Shown in pieces: positions 25,052-33,771 of a stretch of DNA of 64,000 nt; position 1 is the first letter of the stretch, and each line of letters starts with the position of its first letter. Under the pieces are notes generated by a model that saw only the letters and a program-made list of their open reading frames with translations, ran no database searches and was not told the origin of the DNA. Both the position numbers and the translations under genes were made by a program. This stretch comes from Pedobacter psychrodurus (GTDB taxonomy: Bacteria > Bacteroidota > Bacteroidia > Sphingobacteriales > Sphingobacteriaceae): assembly GCF_004331735.1 (NCBI RefSeq), contig NZ_SJSO01000008.1, positions 62,001 through 126,000 of the forward strand, given 5' to 3'.

Positions 25052-25059
25052 TACATTTG
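25052..25059 (+). promoter_or_regulatory. -7 promoter box for the T9SS-sorted protein
   Basis: TACATTTG ends 13 bases before the ATG at 25073. Confidence 0.5.
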
Positions 25060-25072
25060 CTATACCAATTTG

Positions 25073-25603
25073 ATGAAACTCTACGCTAAGATAACGTTCC
25101 TCACAAAACTTGCATGCACATTGTGCATTGTTTTACTGTGCGGCGTAAATTCTTGGGCACAACAAGCTGATAGTATTCGCATTAGCTTAAAAAACAGAAC
25201 AAAAAAAGTAAGCAGAATTCCTGAAATCAAAGCCAATATTACCCCTTACAAGCCACTTTATATGACAGTTGGCGGCTCTGGAATGTTCAATACTTACTCT
25301 ACAACTCCAAAAAACACAACGGTTGTAGCAAAAGATAAATTGTTAACCATCGTAAAAATATATCCAAATCCTGTAGAAGATCAATTAAATATTATCTTAT
25401 CTATCGGAAAAGATGGCACACAGACTACAATCAAAATCATCGATTTATTGGGAAATGAAGTGGCAACACTTTCAAACGAACGCTTAAATGCTGGTGAACA
25501 GACCAAAAGCTTCGTCATTCCAAACAGGATTAATCCTGGTATTTACTTTTTGAGGGTTATTGCGGGCTCAGAAAGCCAGGTAAAACGGATCTCAGTTTTA
25601 TAA
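25073..25603 (+). CDS. Small protein with type-A T9SS sorting domain
   Basis: This 176-residue protein has a signal peptide ending in VNSWAQ (about residue 30) and a C-terminal type-A sorting domain (about 90-176), recognised by VKIYPNPVEDQLNI, then IIDLLGNEV, NAGEQTKSFVIP and GIYFLRV near the end. Such domains direct cargo through the type IX system. The remaining passenger is only about 58 residues, with no recognised motif. That is much smaller than usual cargo enzymes or adhesins. It may be a structural surface protein or a remnant. The in-frame TTG at 25070 is passed over for the ATG 3 bases later. Confidence 0.85.
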   Translation: MKLYAKITFLTKLACTLCIVLLCGVNSWAQQADSIRISLKNRTKKVSRIPEIKANITPYKPLYMTVGGSGMFNTYSTTPKNTTVVAKDKLLTIVKIYPNPVEDQLNIILSIGKDGTQTTIKIIDLLGNEVATLSNERLNAGEQTKSFVIPNRINPGIYFLRVIAGSESQVKRISVL

Positions 25604-25678
25604 CACCATTTTCTTTTCTATTTTTGATTGATGCGGATTTAATTCCCGTCTATTTTATCATATTTCATATTCTTAAGA

Positions 25679-26290
25679 ATGAAAATCATCGCCATTGGCC
25701 GAAATTATGCCGAACATGCAAAAGAACTGAACAATCCGGTTCCAACCACACCAGTAATTTTTCTAAAACCTGATACAGCCGTTTTAAAAGATAATAAACC
25801 TTTTTACCTGCCCGATTTTTCTGATGATGTTCATTACGAACTGGAAGTGGTCTTAAAAATTTGCAAGGAAGGAAAACATATTGCCGAGAAATTTGCAGCC
25901 AATTATTATGATGAAATTGGACTAGGCATCGATTTTACTGCACGCGATATCCAGAGCAAACATAAAGAAAAGGGGTTACCCTGGGAGTTGGCCAAAGCTT
26001 TTGATAACTCAGCGCCTATCAGTATTTTTCTTCCTAAAAGTGATTTTGAGGATCTTTATAATTTAAATTTTGAGCTGAAGGTAAATGGAGAAAGCCGCCA
26101 GGTAGGCCATACTAAAGATTTGTTATTCTCGTTCGAGAAGATAATCAGCTTTGTTTCGCAATACATCACCTTAAAAAAAGGGGATTTAATTTTTACCGGA
26201 ACGCCACAGGGTGTCGGAAAAACAAATAGAGGCGATAAATTGGAAGCCTGGTTAGAAGGAAAGCAACTTTTAAATTTTGATGTAAAGTAA
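25679..26290 (+). CDS. Fumarylacetoacetate hydrolase-family protein
   Basis: This 203-residue cytosolic protein has the FAH-fold metal site: Glu residues in YELEVVLKI, Asp in GLGIDFTARDIQ, and the C-terminal FTGTPQGVG. It is the short form, without the extra N-terminal domain of eukaryotic FAH. Members act as acylpyruvate hydrolases, oxaloacetate decarboxylases or ketohydrolases; the exact substrate cannot be told. The M23 gene begins 3 bases after its stop, so the two are co-transcribed. Confidence 0.88.
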   Translation: MKIIAIGRNYAEHAKELNNPVPTTPVIFLKPDTAVLKDNKPFYLPDFSDDVHYELEVVLKICKEGKHIAEKFAANYYDEIGLGIDFTARDIQSKHKEKGLPWELAKAFDNSAPISIFLPKSDFEDLYNLNFELKVNGESRQVGHTKDLLFSFEKIISFVSQYITLKKGDLIFTGTPQGVGKTNRGDKLEAWLEGKQLLNFDVK

Positions 26291-26293
26291 CGA

Positions 26294-28027
26294 ATGATTA
26301 AAAACCCGATTCAGTACAAGTTAAAATTTTCCATTTCAATTTGCCTTTTATTTGCTTCAGTTTTTGTTCAGGCGCAACAGATTTTCAGTACAAATAAATA
26401 CCCGATTACGGATTTCAGACAACCTTTAGATATTAGCCCTCCTGCCCTTGCAGGTTCTTTTGGAGAAATCAGGGGCAATCATTTTCATTCTGGAATTGAT
26501 TTCAGGACCAATCAGCGCGAAGGTTATCCAGTTTATGCAGTTGCAGATGGATATATTTCGAGGTTAAGGGTCCAGAACAGTGGTTTTGGGCAGGCACTGT
26601 ATATCAACCACCCTAATGGTTTCACTACCGTATATGGCCACCTTCAACGTTTCGCCCCCAAAATTGCAACCATTGTTAAAAACCTTGAATACGAAAAAAA
26701 ATCATTTGAGATTGATGAGTTTCCGGATGCCACATTAATTCCCGTACATAAAGGCGAGATTATTGCCTGGTCTGGTAATCGTGGTAGTTCGGGCGGTCCG
26801 CATTTACATTTCGAAATCAGAGACACCAAAACTGAAGAAACCATCAATCCTCAGTTTTTCGGAATCATCATCCCCGATAATATTCCGCCAGTTATTCATG
26901 GTTTGTATGTGTACCGTTTAAATGGCAAAAGCTTTAACGAATCGACACCTAAACAAGCTATCGGCATTAGCGGAGCAAATGGCAGTTACAAAACCAGTGC
27001 ACCTGTTAGCTTAACTGGCGAGGTTGGTTTCGGTATCGTGGTAACGGATCGGCACAATGGTTTATCGGGCACCAATGGTGTATATTCAATTCAGCTAGAA
27101 GTAGATGGCAAGAAGGTATACACTTCTGCTCTTGAACGTTTTGCTTTTGAAGATAGTAAAGCCATCAACTCGCACATCGATTACCCAACTTATTTAAATA
27201 CCAAAAGAAGCATTCAGAAAAGTTTTGTTGAACCTGGTAATCCTTTAAAAATTTATAGTGGTTTAGTCAATAGCGGAAGAATTAATTTCAATGATGGTGC
27301 CACACATCAACTGCGTTACATCATTACCGATTCGAAAGGAAACTCTTCAGTCCTCCCTTTTACCGTAAATGCAGGGTCAGCGCCTATTGTAGCTCCGGTT
27401 ATTCCAGCCGGAATAATCTATCTATACAATAAGGCGAATGAGTTTAATAGTGAGGACATTAAAGTGGTTTTCCCCCTCGGGACATTGTACAGCGATTTAA
27501 ATTTCAATTATAAAAAATTGCCTAAACCAATGGGAAATGCCTGGTCGGCTGTACATCAGATTCACAATAGGTATACGCCATTGCACATCGGTTTCGATAT
27601 CTCGATCAAGGCTGATAATCTTCCGGAGAACCTGAGGAGTAAAGCATTGATTGTAAATTCAAATGGCTCCTCTCAAGGTGGTAGTTTCGATAATGGATAT
27701 ATTAAGGCCACGCCGAAAAACTTTGGCAGCTTTTATATCGCCACCGATACCATTGCCCCGCGAATAGTACCTGTAAATATTGCTGAAGGAAAAAACATGG
27801 CAGGTTTATCTAAAATATTTTTTAGGATCAGCGATAATCTATCCGGAATAAAAAGTTTTAATGGCTATATCGATGGCAAGTGGGCACTGATGGAATTCGA
27901 CACCAAAACGGCTACACTTTGGCACAGCTTCGATGAAAGAACAGCTTTAGGAAAGCACATACTAGAGTTGATTGTTGTAGACATGAAAGAGAATACCCGA
28001 AAATACACAGTAACATTTTTTAGATAG
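26294..28027 (+). CDS. M23 family metallopeptidase
   Basis: This 577-residue exported protein has a signal peptide ending in VQAQQ (about residue 28). The lysostaphin-type M23 domain covers about residues 45-190, with zinc and catalytic residues in HSGID (His65, Asp69), YGHL (His116) and HLHFE (His170, His172). All are present, so it should be an active peptidoglycan endopeptidase or a divisome/cell wall activator. The C-terminal two thirds (about 200-577) form beta-rich domains without known motif, possibly for binding wall or envelope partners. It follows the FAH gene by 3 bases. Confidence 0.9.
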   Translation: MIKNPIQYKLKFSISICLLFASVFVQAQQIFSTNKYPITDFRQPLDISPPALAGSFGEIRGNHFHSGIDFRTNQREGYPVYAVADGYISRLRVQNSGFGQALYINHPNGFTTVYGHLQRFAPKIATIVKNLEYEKKSFEIDEFPDATLIPVHKGEIIAWSGNRGSSGGPHLHFEIRDTKTEETINPQFFGIIIPDNIPPVIHGLYVYRLNGKSFNESTPKQAIGISGANGSYKTSAPVSLTGEVGFGIVVTDRHNGLSGTNGVYSIQLEVDGKKVYTSALERFAFEDSKAINSHIDYPTYLNTKRSIQKSFVEPGNPLKIYSGLVNSGRINFNDGATHQLRYIITDSKGNSSVLPFTVNAGSAPIVAPVIPAGIIYLYNKANEFNSEDIKVVFPLGTLYSDLNFNYKKLPKPMGNAWSAVHQIHNRYTPLHIGFDISIKADNLPENLRSKALIVNSNGSSQGGSFDNGYIKATPKNFGSFYIATDTIAPRIVPVNIAEGKNMAGLSKIFFRISDNLSGIKSFNGYIDGKWALMEFDTKTATLWHSFDERTALGKHILELIVVDMKENTRKYTVTFFR

Positions 28028-28153
28028 GAACAGGATTTTTAAGATTTAATGATTACATGATCAAAGTGCCCTTAAAATTTACGACTTAAACTAAGAAATG
28101 TCATCTTTTAACATATATCCAACAGTATAATAGGTTAAACTGTTTAAATTGCA

Positions 28154-28236
28154 GTCATGATTTAACATTCTATCATTCAAAATTCAATCATTTAATATCA
28201 CTCCATCATTAAGCATACAAAAATTCAATCATTATA
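28154..28236. repeat. Word-type repeat (ATTCAATCATT)
   Basis: Repeated ATTCAATCATTTAAT-like words fill the space up to 3 bases before the bcp ATG. Confidence 0.5.
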
Positions 28237-28239
28237 AAT

Positions 28240-28704
28240 ATGGCAGAGTTAAAAGAAGGTGATCAGGCACCGGCAATTACATCAAAAGATCAAAACAGCA
28301 TTGAAGTTTCATTAAGCGACTATAAAGGCAAAACAGTTGTGCTTTACTTTTATCCAAAAGACGATACTCCTGGTTGTACCGCCGAAGCTTGCGATTTCAG
28401 AGATAACTATCAAGGTTTACAGGCTAAGGATATTGTAGTTTTAGGCGTTAGCGTTGATGACGAAAAATCGCACCAGAAGTTTGTTACCAAGCATAATTTA
28501 CCATTTACCTTACTGGCCGATACCGATCAGAAAATTGTAAATGACTATGGTGTTTGGGCAGAAAAAAATATGTATGGCAAAAAATACATGGGTACAGTTC
28601 GCACCACTTTCATTATAGATGGCGATGGAAAAATCGCTCATATCATCAAAAAAGTTGACACAAAAAACTCAACACAACAAGTACTCGATTTAATCAATAA
28701 CTAA
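28240..28704 (+). CDS. bcp: Thioredoxin-dependent peroxiredoxin (Bcp)
   Basis: Bcp reduces hydrogen peroxide and organic peroxides with thioredoxin in the cytoplasm. The 154-residue protein has YPKDDTPGCTAEACDFRD with peroxidatic Cys46 and resolving Cys51, the atypical 2-Cys spacing of E. coli Bcp. Length is normal. It stands between a word-repeat block and the transketolase promoter. Confidence 0.94.
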   Translation: MAELKEGDQAPAITSKDQNSIEVSLSDYKGKTVVLYFYPKDDTPGCTAEACDFRDNYQGLQAKDIVVLGVSVDDEKSHQKFVTKHNLPFTLLADTDQKIVNDYGVWAEKNMYGKKYMGTVRTTFIIDGDGKIAHIIKKVDTKNSTQQVLDLINN

Positions 28705-28727
28705 TTATGATATAGCGGGTAAAATAT

Positions 28728-28735
28728 TACCTTTG
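28728..28735 (+). promoter_or_regulatory. -7 promoter box for the transketolase genes
   Basis: TACCTTTG ends 26 bases before the ATG at 28762. Confidence 0.55.
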
Positions 28736-28761
28736 CTATGTAACAACAACCTCTTATTTTA

Positions 28762-29607
28762 ATGAAACATACAATTAAAGAGCTAGAAGATATTGCCTCT
28801 CAAATCAGAAGAGATATCGTAAGAATGGTTCACGGATGTCAATCTGGTCACCCAGGCGCTTCGCTTGGATGTACAGATTTTTTTACCGCTTTATATTTTG
28901 AAGTATTGAACCACAAAACAGACTTCACAATGGAAGGCGCTGGCGAAGATTTGTTCTTCCTTTCTAATGGACATATTTCTCCGGTATGGTACAGTACATT
29001 AGCTCACGCTGGTTATTTCGATAAAAGTGAATTGGCAACTTTCCGTAAGTTAAATTCTAGACTGCAAGGTCACCCAACTACCCATGAGCATTTACCAGGT
29101 ATCCGTATTGCTTCGGGTTCATTAGGCCAAGGCCTATCGGTTGCTATTGGCGCAGCATTAGCTAAAAAGTTAAATGGCGATAAATCTTACATCTTTGCCC
29201 TTTTAGGGGATGGAGAATTACAAGAAGGACAAAACTGGGAAGCAGCAATGTTTGCCCCTTTTAATAAAGTAGATCATTTAATTGCATCTGTTGATTATAA
29301 CGGACAACAAATTGATGGCCCAACAAGTAAAGTTCTTGCCTTAGATGATTTACAGGCTAAATTCGAAGCTTTTGGATGGCATGTAATCAATACCGATGGT
29401 AACGATATGCAAGCTATTGTTGAAGGTTTACATTATGCAAAAACTTTAACCGGAAAAGGTAAACCAATCTTAAATTTAATGAGTACACAAATGGGTGCTG
29501 GTGTAGATTACATGATGGGTTCTCACAAATGGCACGGTACAGCGCCTAATGATGAGCAATTAGCTTTAGCTTTAGCACAATTACCAGAAACTTTAGGGGA
29601 CTACTAA
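28762..29607 (+). CDS. Transketolase, N-terminal subunit
   Basis: This 281-residue protein is the thiamine-diphosphate binding half of transketolase. It has the substrate/ThDP histidines in GCQSGHPGASLG and SNGHISP, and the ThDP motif GDGELQEGQNWE...NG. Transketolase moves two-carbon units in the pentose phosphate pathway. The second half is encoded separately at 29747-30703. This split form is normal in many Bacteroidota and archaea and is not a broken gene: each half has its own start and complete domain. Confidence 0.93.
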   Translation: MKHTIKELEDIASQIRRDIVRMVHGCQSGHPGASLGCTDFFTALYFEVLNHKTDFTMEGAGEDLFFLSNGHISPVWYSTLAHAGYFDKSELATFRKLNSRLQGHPTTHEHLPGIRIASGSLGQGLSVAIGAALAKKLNGDKSYIFALLGDGELQEGQNWEAAMFAPFNKVDHLIASVDYNGQQIDGPTSKVLALDDLQAKFEAFGWHVINTDGNDMQAIVEGLHYAKTLTGKGKPILNLMSTQMGAGVDYMMGSHKWHGTAPNDEQLALALAQLPETLGDY

Positions 29608-29611
29608 ACTA

Positions 29612-29691
29612 GATTTGAGACAATAGACATGAGATTTGAGACGAATTGTCGCTCAGTCTCACATCTAAAATCTCATATCTCATATCTAAAA
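29612..29691. repeat. Word-type repeat (GAGATTTGAGAC / TCTCATATCT), left copy
   Basis: Words of GAGATTTGAGAC followed by their complement (CTCATATCTCATATCT). The same words recur at 30704-30779, so the C-subunit gene is bracketed. Confidence 0.6.
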
Positions 29692-29746
29692 AACAATAAA
29701 AACCTGCGAAGCAAGCTTTAACGCAGCTAATTAAAAATATAAAAAC

Positions 29747-30703
29747 GTGAAAAAATATACATATACAGAAAAAAAAGATACACGTTCGGGTTTTGGAGCT
29801 GGTCTACATGAGGCTGGAAAGAAAAACGAAAATGTGGTTGCCTTATGTGCCGATTTAGTTGGATCGCTTAAAATGGATGCTTTTATTAAGGATTTTCCTG
29901 AGCGTTTTACACAGGTTGGTATTGCAGAAGCAAACATGATCGGTATTGCAGCAGGCATGACCATTGGTGGTAAAATTCCTTTTACAGGTACTTTTGCCAA
30001 CTTTTCTACAGGCCGCGTTTACGATCAAATTCGCCAATCAGTAGCTTATTCTAACAAAAACGTTAAAATTTGTGCATCTCACGCTGGCCTAACCTTAGGC
30101 GAGGATGGTGCAACACACCAGATCTTAGAAGATATCGGCTTAATGAAAATGTTGCCAGGAATGGTGGTGATCAATCCTTGCGATTACAACCAGACTAAAG
30201 CAGCAACAATGGCCATCGCCGAATATGAAGGCCCGGTTTATTTACGTTTTGGTCGTCCGGTAATCCCTGTATTTACAGATCCAGATCAAAAATTTGAGAT
30301 CGGTAAAGCCTGGATGGTTAACGAAGGAACAGATGTTACCATTATTGCTACAGGTCATATGGTTTGGAAAGCGATCGAAGCTGGTGAGAAATTAGCTGAG
30401 TTGGGCATCGATGCTGAAATTATTAATATCCATACCATTAAACCTTTGGATGACGAAGCCATCTTAAAATCAGTTAAGAAAACTGGTTGTGTGGTTACCT
30501 GCGAAGAGCACAATAAATTTGGTGGCTTAGGCGAAAGTGTAGCGCGTTTGTTAACTACCGAATTGCCAACGCCACAGGAGTTTGTAGCCACTAATGATAC
30601 TTTTGGCGAAAGCGGAACGCCAGATCAATTAATGTCTAAATATGGCTTAGATGCTGTAAACATTGTTGAAGCTGTTCAAAAAGTAATTGGCAGAAAAAAA
30701 TAG
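29747..30703 (+). CDS. Transketolase, C-terminal subunit
   Basis: This 318-residue protein holds the pyrimidine-binding and C-terminal domains of transketolase. It has the RFTQVGIAEANMIGIAAG segment with the catalytic Glu that activates ThDP, then YLRFGRPVIP and the C-terminal fold (GTDVTIIATGHMV, CEEHNKFGGLG). It should form the active tetramer with the product of 28762-29607. The start is a GTG-near ATG-poor context: the initial codon at 29747 is GTG, directly followed by AAAAAATATACA, and no better ATG exists before the conserved DTRSGFG. Confidence 0.92.
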   Translation: MKKYTYTEKKDTRSGFGAGLHEAGKKNENVVALCADLVGSLKMDAFIKDFPERFTQVGIAEANMIGIAAGMTIGGKIPFTGTFANFSTGRVYDQIRQSVAYSNKNVKICASHAGLTLGEDGATHQILEDIGLMKMLPGMVVINPCDYNQTKAATMAIAEYEGPVYLRFGRPVIPVFTDPDQKFEIGKAWMVNEGTDVTIIATGHMVWKAIEAGEKLAELGIDAEIINIHTIKPLDDEAILKSVKKTGCVVTCEEHNKFGGLGESVARLLTTELPTPQEFVATNDTFGESGTPDQLMSKYGLDAVNIVEAVQKVIGRKK

Positions 30704-30779
30704 ATTGGAGATATTAGATATGAGATTTGAGACATGAAATCGAATCTCATATCGAAATTCTCACATCTCAAATCTATAT
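30704..30779. repeat. Word-type repeat (GAGATTTGAGAC / TCTCATATC), right copy
   Basis: The same words as 29612-29691, again with a forward and a complementary half. The block ends 3 bases before the sigma factor ATG. Confidence 0.6.
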
Positions 30780-30782
30780 ATA

Positions 30783-31343
30783 ATGAAACAAGTTGAAGAT
30801 TCAGAAATTCTTGCAATGTTTGCTGTCGAGCGCACGCGTAATGAAGCCTTTAACCTGTTATTAAAAAAATATCAGCAAAAAATATACTGGCACATCCGCA
30901 GGCTGGTTTTAAACCATGATGATTGTGATGATCTTTTACAGGAGGTATTTGTTAAAGTTTGGAAAAACCTAGATAAATTTAGAAGCGATTCTCAACTCTA
31001 CACCTGGATTTACCGCATTGCCACCAATGAATCTATCACTTTCCTAAATAAGCAAAAGCAGCGCAACAATACACCTTTAGATGAGGTATCATCAGAACTC
31101 GCTGATAATTTAGTGGCATCATCTTATTTTAACGGTGATAAATTAGAGATTAAACTGCAAAAAGCGATCCTTACCTTACCTGAAAAACAACGGATTATCT
31201 TCAACATGAAATATTTTGATGATATGAAATATGAAGAGATTTCGGAAGTTTTAGGAACCTCAGTAGGCGCATTAAAGGCATCATTTCACATCGCAGCAAA
31301 AAAAATTGAAGCTTTTATTACAAATGATGAAATAGACTATTAA
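30783..31343 (+). CDS. ECF-type RNA polymerase sigma factor
   Basis: This 186-residue sigma-70 family protein has region 2 (about residues 22-90, with DCDDLLQEVFVKVWKNLDKF and TWIYRIATNESI) and region 4 (about 125-180, with LPEKQRIIFNMKYFDD and YEEISEVLGTSVGALKA). Regions 1 and 3 are missing, as in ECF factors. It should redirect RNA polymerase to stress or envelope promoters. Two downstream genes encode a single-pass membrane protein and a small exported protein, a common arrangement of ECF sigma, its anti-sigma-like partner and a periplasmic sensor. Confidence 0.92.
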   Translation: MKQVEDSEILAMFAVERTRNEAFNLLLKKYQQKIYWHIRRLVLNHDDCDDLLQEVFVKVWKNLDKFRSDSQLYTWIYRIATNESITFLNKQKQRNNTPLDEVSSELADNLVASSYFNGDKLEIKLQKAILTLPEKQRIIFNMKYFDDMKYEEISEVLGTSVGALKASFHIAAKKIEAFITNDEIDY

Positions 31344-31376
31344 ACCTTTTCACTTTAATTGTATCATATAGCTGTG

Positions 31377-32033
31377 ATGAACGAAAATATAGAAAATAAC
31401 GATTGGATGAACGAAGCCCCTGCACTCGCGGCAATGGGGAAACGCAATCCTTTCTCCGTTCCTGATGGATATTTCGAAAAATGTGATGAGGCTATTTTTT
31501 CTGCTGTCTTTTTGGATGGATTGAAACAGAAAACCAACAACAATAATTTTGAAGTTCCGCAGAATTATTTTGAAGATTTAACGGAACGAATACAAACCAG
31601 GATTGCCCTTTCTGAAATTCCGAAGGCAGAACAGGCCTTTGCAGTACCCGAAAATTATTTCGACACACTGCAGAGTAGAATTGCCGATAGGATTGCAGCA
31701 TCGGAGCCTAAAAAGGAGGCCAAAATTATTCCTTTATGGAGACGCAGCATTGTTAAATATGCAAGCGCGGCCTGTTTCTTATTAATGGCTTCGTTTGGCG
31801 TTTATTTTTACCAGAACGGCTCAACCACTGCGGTTCAGCAGGCACAATCTGCAGAAGCAATAAACGAACAGCTATTATATGATATTGACGAAAGTACAAT
31901 CATCGATCATTTAGAAGCGCAAAATACTACATCATCTATTATAAAAACTACTTCTGCGTCAGATACAGAAATGGAAAACTACATCTTGAGTAATTTCTCG
32001 TCAAGTGATTTATCTCAGGAATTAAATAATTAA
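31377..32033 (+). CDS. Putative anti-sigma-like membrane protein with triple repeat
   Basis: This 218-residue protein has one transmembrane helix (about residues 126-145, cytoplasmic N-terminus). The N-terminal part holds three repeats with the core F-x-VP-xx-YF at residues 26-33, 58-65 and 88-95, each followed by a short amphipathic helix ending in RI or AI. The C-terminal part (about 150-218) is Ser/Thr/Gln-rich and probably periplasmic. A frame from TTG 31359 is possible, but ATG 31377 is better. Position between an ECF sigma and an exported sensor-like gene suggests it anchors or inhibits the sigma factor. No zinc-binding anti-sigma motif is visible. Confidence 0.65.
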   Translation: MNENIENNDWMNEAPALAAMGKRNPFSVPDGYFEKCDEAIFSAVFLDGLKQKTNNNNFEVPQNYFEDLTERIQTRIALSEIPKAEQAFAVPENYFDTLQSRIADRIAASEPKKEAKIIPLWRRSIVKYASAACFLLMASFGVYFYQNGSTTAVQQAQSAEAINEQLLYDIDESTIIDHLEAQNTTSSIIKTTSASDTEMENYILSNFSSSDLSQELNN

Positions 32034-32037
32034 AATA

Positions 32038-32478
32038 ATGAAGAATTTACTTTTTGTTGCTTTAATGTTTTTATTACCCACTACCCTATTGGCACAAAAA
32101 CCAAGGGGAGAAGAAATAGAATCACTTAAAATAGCTTTTTTTACTCAAAAACTGGACCTATCACCAGAAGAGGCTAAAATTTTCTGGCCGATTTATAATG
32201 ATATGCAGGCAGAACAAAATGCTTTACGCAAAGAACGCATGCAGAAAATGATCTCTTTCAGAAAAACAACTGAAATAGATAACCTAACCGATGCACAGGT
32301 GCAAAGTTTAATTACCAGCGAATTCGACTTCAAGCAAAAAGACCTTAATCTCGATAAAAAATATTACAACAAACTTAAAGCGGTATTGCCGATAAAAATG
32401 GTTGGAAAGTTTTACCGGGCGCAGGAAGGTTTTAAACGCGAGTTACTCAATAGATTTAAAGGCGGCCAAAGGCAATAA
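32038..32478 (+). CDS. Small exported helical protein, Spy/CpxP-like
   Basis: This 146-residue protein has a signal peptide ending in TTLLAQ (about residue 19). The mature part is almost wholly charged and helical, with FTQKLDLSPEEAKIFWPIYND and KKYYNKLKAVLPIKMVGKFY. It resembles the LTxxQ/Spy-like periplasmic stress proteins that often accompany ECF systems in Bacteroidota. It follows the membrane protein gene by 4 bases, and a terminator comes 2 bases after its stop. It may sense unfolded proteins or metals for the sigma system; that is inference. Confidence 0.7.
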   Translation: MKNLLFVALMFLLPTTLLAQKPRGEEIESLKIAFFTQKLDLSPEEAKIFWPIYNDMQAEQNALRKERMQKMISFRKTTEIDNLTDAQVQSLITSEFDFKQKDLNLDKKYYNKLKAVLPIKMVGKFYRAQEGFKRELLNRFKGGQRQ

Positions 32479-32480
32479 AG

Positions 32481-32511
32481 AAAAGACTTACAGCAATGTA
32501 GGTCTTTTTTG
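32481..32511 (+). terminator. Intrinsic terminator of the ECF sigma operon
   Basis: AAAGACTTAC and GTAGGTCTTT pair (10 bp, one G-U) with a 6-base loop, followed by a T run. Confidence 0.85.
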
Positions 32512-32535
32512 TTTTAAAGCACTCTATCATTTCCG

Positions 32536-32543
32536 TACTTTTG
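32536..32543 (+). promoter_or_regulatory. -7 promoter box for the aminotransferase
   Basis: TACTTTTG ends 4 bases before the ATG at 32548, which predicts transcription start at the start codon. Confidence 0.55.
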
Positions 32544-32547
32544 TGCC

Positions 32548-33771
32548 ATGCTTACCCAACGTCAGTTGTTTTTACAACACAATGCACAAACCTCTCCAGA
32601 ACCCCTTATGCTCGAATTTGTAAGGGCAAAAGGAATCTATATTTACGATGCCCAAAATAAAAAACACATTGATCTTATTGCGGGTATCGGCGTAAGTAAT
32701 GTTGGCCACTGCCATCCGGCTGTGGTTAAGGCCATTCAAGAACAGGCAGCAACCTATATGCACCTGATGGTTTATGGCGAATATGTGCAAACGCCTCAGG
32801 TAAATTTTGCCAAGGCCCTTGCCGATATTTTACCAGAAAGCTTAAGCTGTACCTATTTTTTAAATTCAGGAACTGAAGCTGTAGAGGGCGCCATGAAACT
32901 GGCCAAACGGTATACGGGTAGAAAAGGATTTATAGCCTGTAAAAATGCCTATCATGGCAGTACACAGGGAGCGGAAAGTTTAATGGAAAGCGATTTCTAT
33001 TCTTCCGGCTATGGACCTTTCTTGCCGCATGTAAGTTTTATCGAACATAATAATATAGCTGATCTTAATAAAATCACCCTAGAAATTGCCGCTGTTTTTA
33101 TCGAACCGATACAAGGAGAAGCCGGAATCCGCGTGGCAGATTTAAGCTATATGCAAGCCTTAAAAGCAAAATGCCAGGAAACAGGAACCTTGCTGATCTT
33201 CGACGAAATACAATCTGGTTTTGGAAGAAGCGGTAAAATGTTCGCCTTTGAACATTACAATGTTGTGCCTGATGTTTTACTTTTGGCGAAAGGAATTGGC
33301 GGTGGAATGCCAATCGGTGCTTTTATCAGTTCATTAGAAATTATGTCGGTATTGTCACATACACCAATTTTGGGTCACATGACTACTTTTGGGGGTCATC
33401 CGGTTTGTTGCGCTGCTGGATTGGCTACTTTACGAACTTTGGTTGATGATCACATTGTTGATGAAGTAGAAGAAAAAGGGCAATTGTTTAAACAGCTCCT
33501 CCAACATCCTGCCATTAAAGAAATTAGAGGCAAAGGTTTGATGCTTGCAGTTGAATTTGAAAATTTCGAGATCAATAAAAAAATCATCGATGCCTGTATC
33601 TTAGACGGCGTATTGTCAGACTGGTTTTTACATTGCAGCAATTCTATGCGTATCGCCCCTCCTTTGATTATTACCAAAGAAGAAATTGTAGTAGCTTGTG
33701 CGATCATCTTAAAAAATATTAACTTAGTTTTAGAGACGGAAGCTGAAAAAAGACCAAAGCCGAAAGACTAA
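32548..33771 (+). CDS. Class III aminotransferase
   Basis: This 407-residue PLP enzyme has the cofactor-binding segments NSGTEAVEGAMKLAKR, FDEIQSGFGRSGKMF and the PLP Lys248 in LLAKGIGGGMPIGA. It belongs to the class III (ornithine/4-aminobutyrate/acetylornithine) family; which substrate is used cannot be told. The promoter box is 4 bases before the ATG. The last residues (AEKRPKPKD) are encoded by a word repeat of the AAGCTGAAAGAC type, so the tail is probably not functional. Confidence 0.88.
   Translation: MLTQRQLFLQHNAQTSPEPLMLEFVRAKGIYIYDAQNKKHIDLIAGIGVSNVGHCHPAVVKAIQEQAATYMHLMVYGEYVQTPQVNFAKALADILPESLSCTYFLNSGTEAVEGAMKLAKRYTGRKGFIACKNAYHGSTQGAESLMESDFYSSGYGPFLPHVSFIEHNNIADLNKITLEIAAVFIEPIQGEAGIRVADLSYMQALKAKCQETGTLLIFDEIQSGFGRSGKMFAFEHYNVVPDVLLLAKGIGGGMPIGAFISSLEIMSVLSHTPILGHMTTFGGHPVCCAAGLATLRTLVDDHIVDEVEEKGQLFKQLLQHPAIKEIRGKGLMLAVEFENFEINKKIIDACILDGVLSDWFLHCSNSMRIAPPLIITKEEIVVACAIILKNINLVLETEAEKRPKPKD

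Noticed and set aside
28762..30703. Transketolase broken by a frameshift
   Set aside because: Each half is complete with its own start, and the two-gene form is normal in Bacteroidota.
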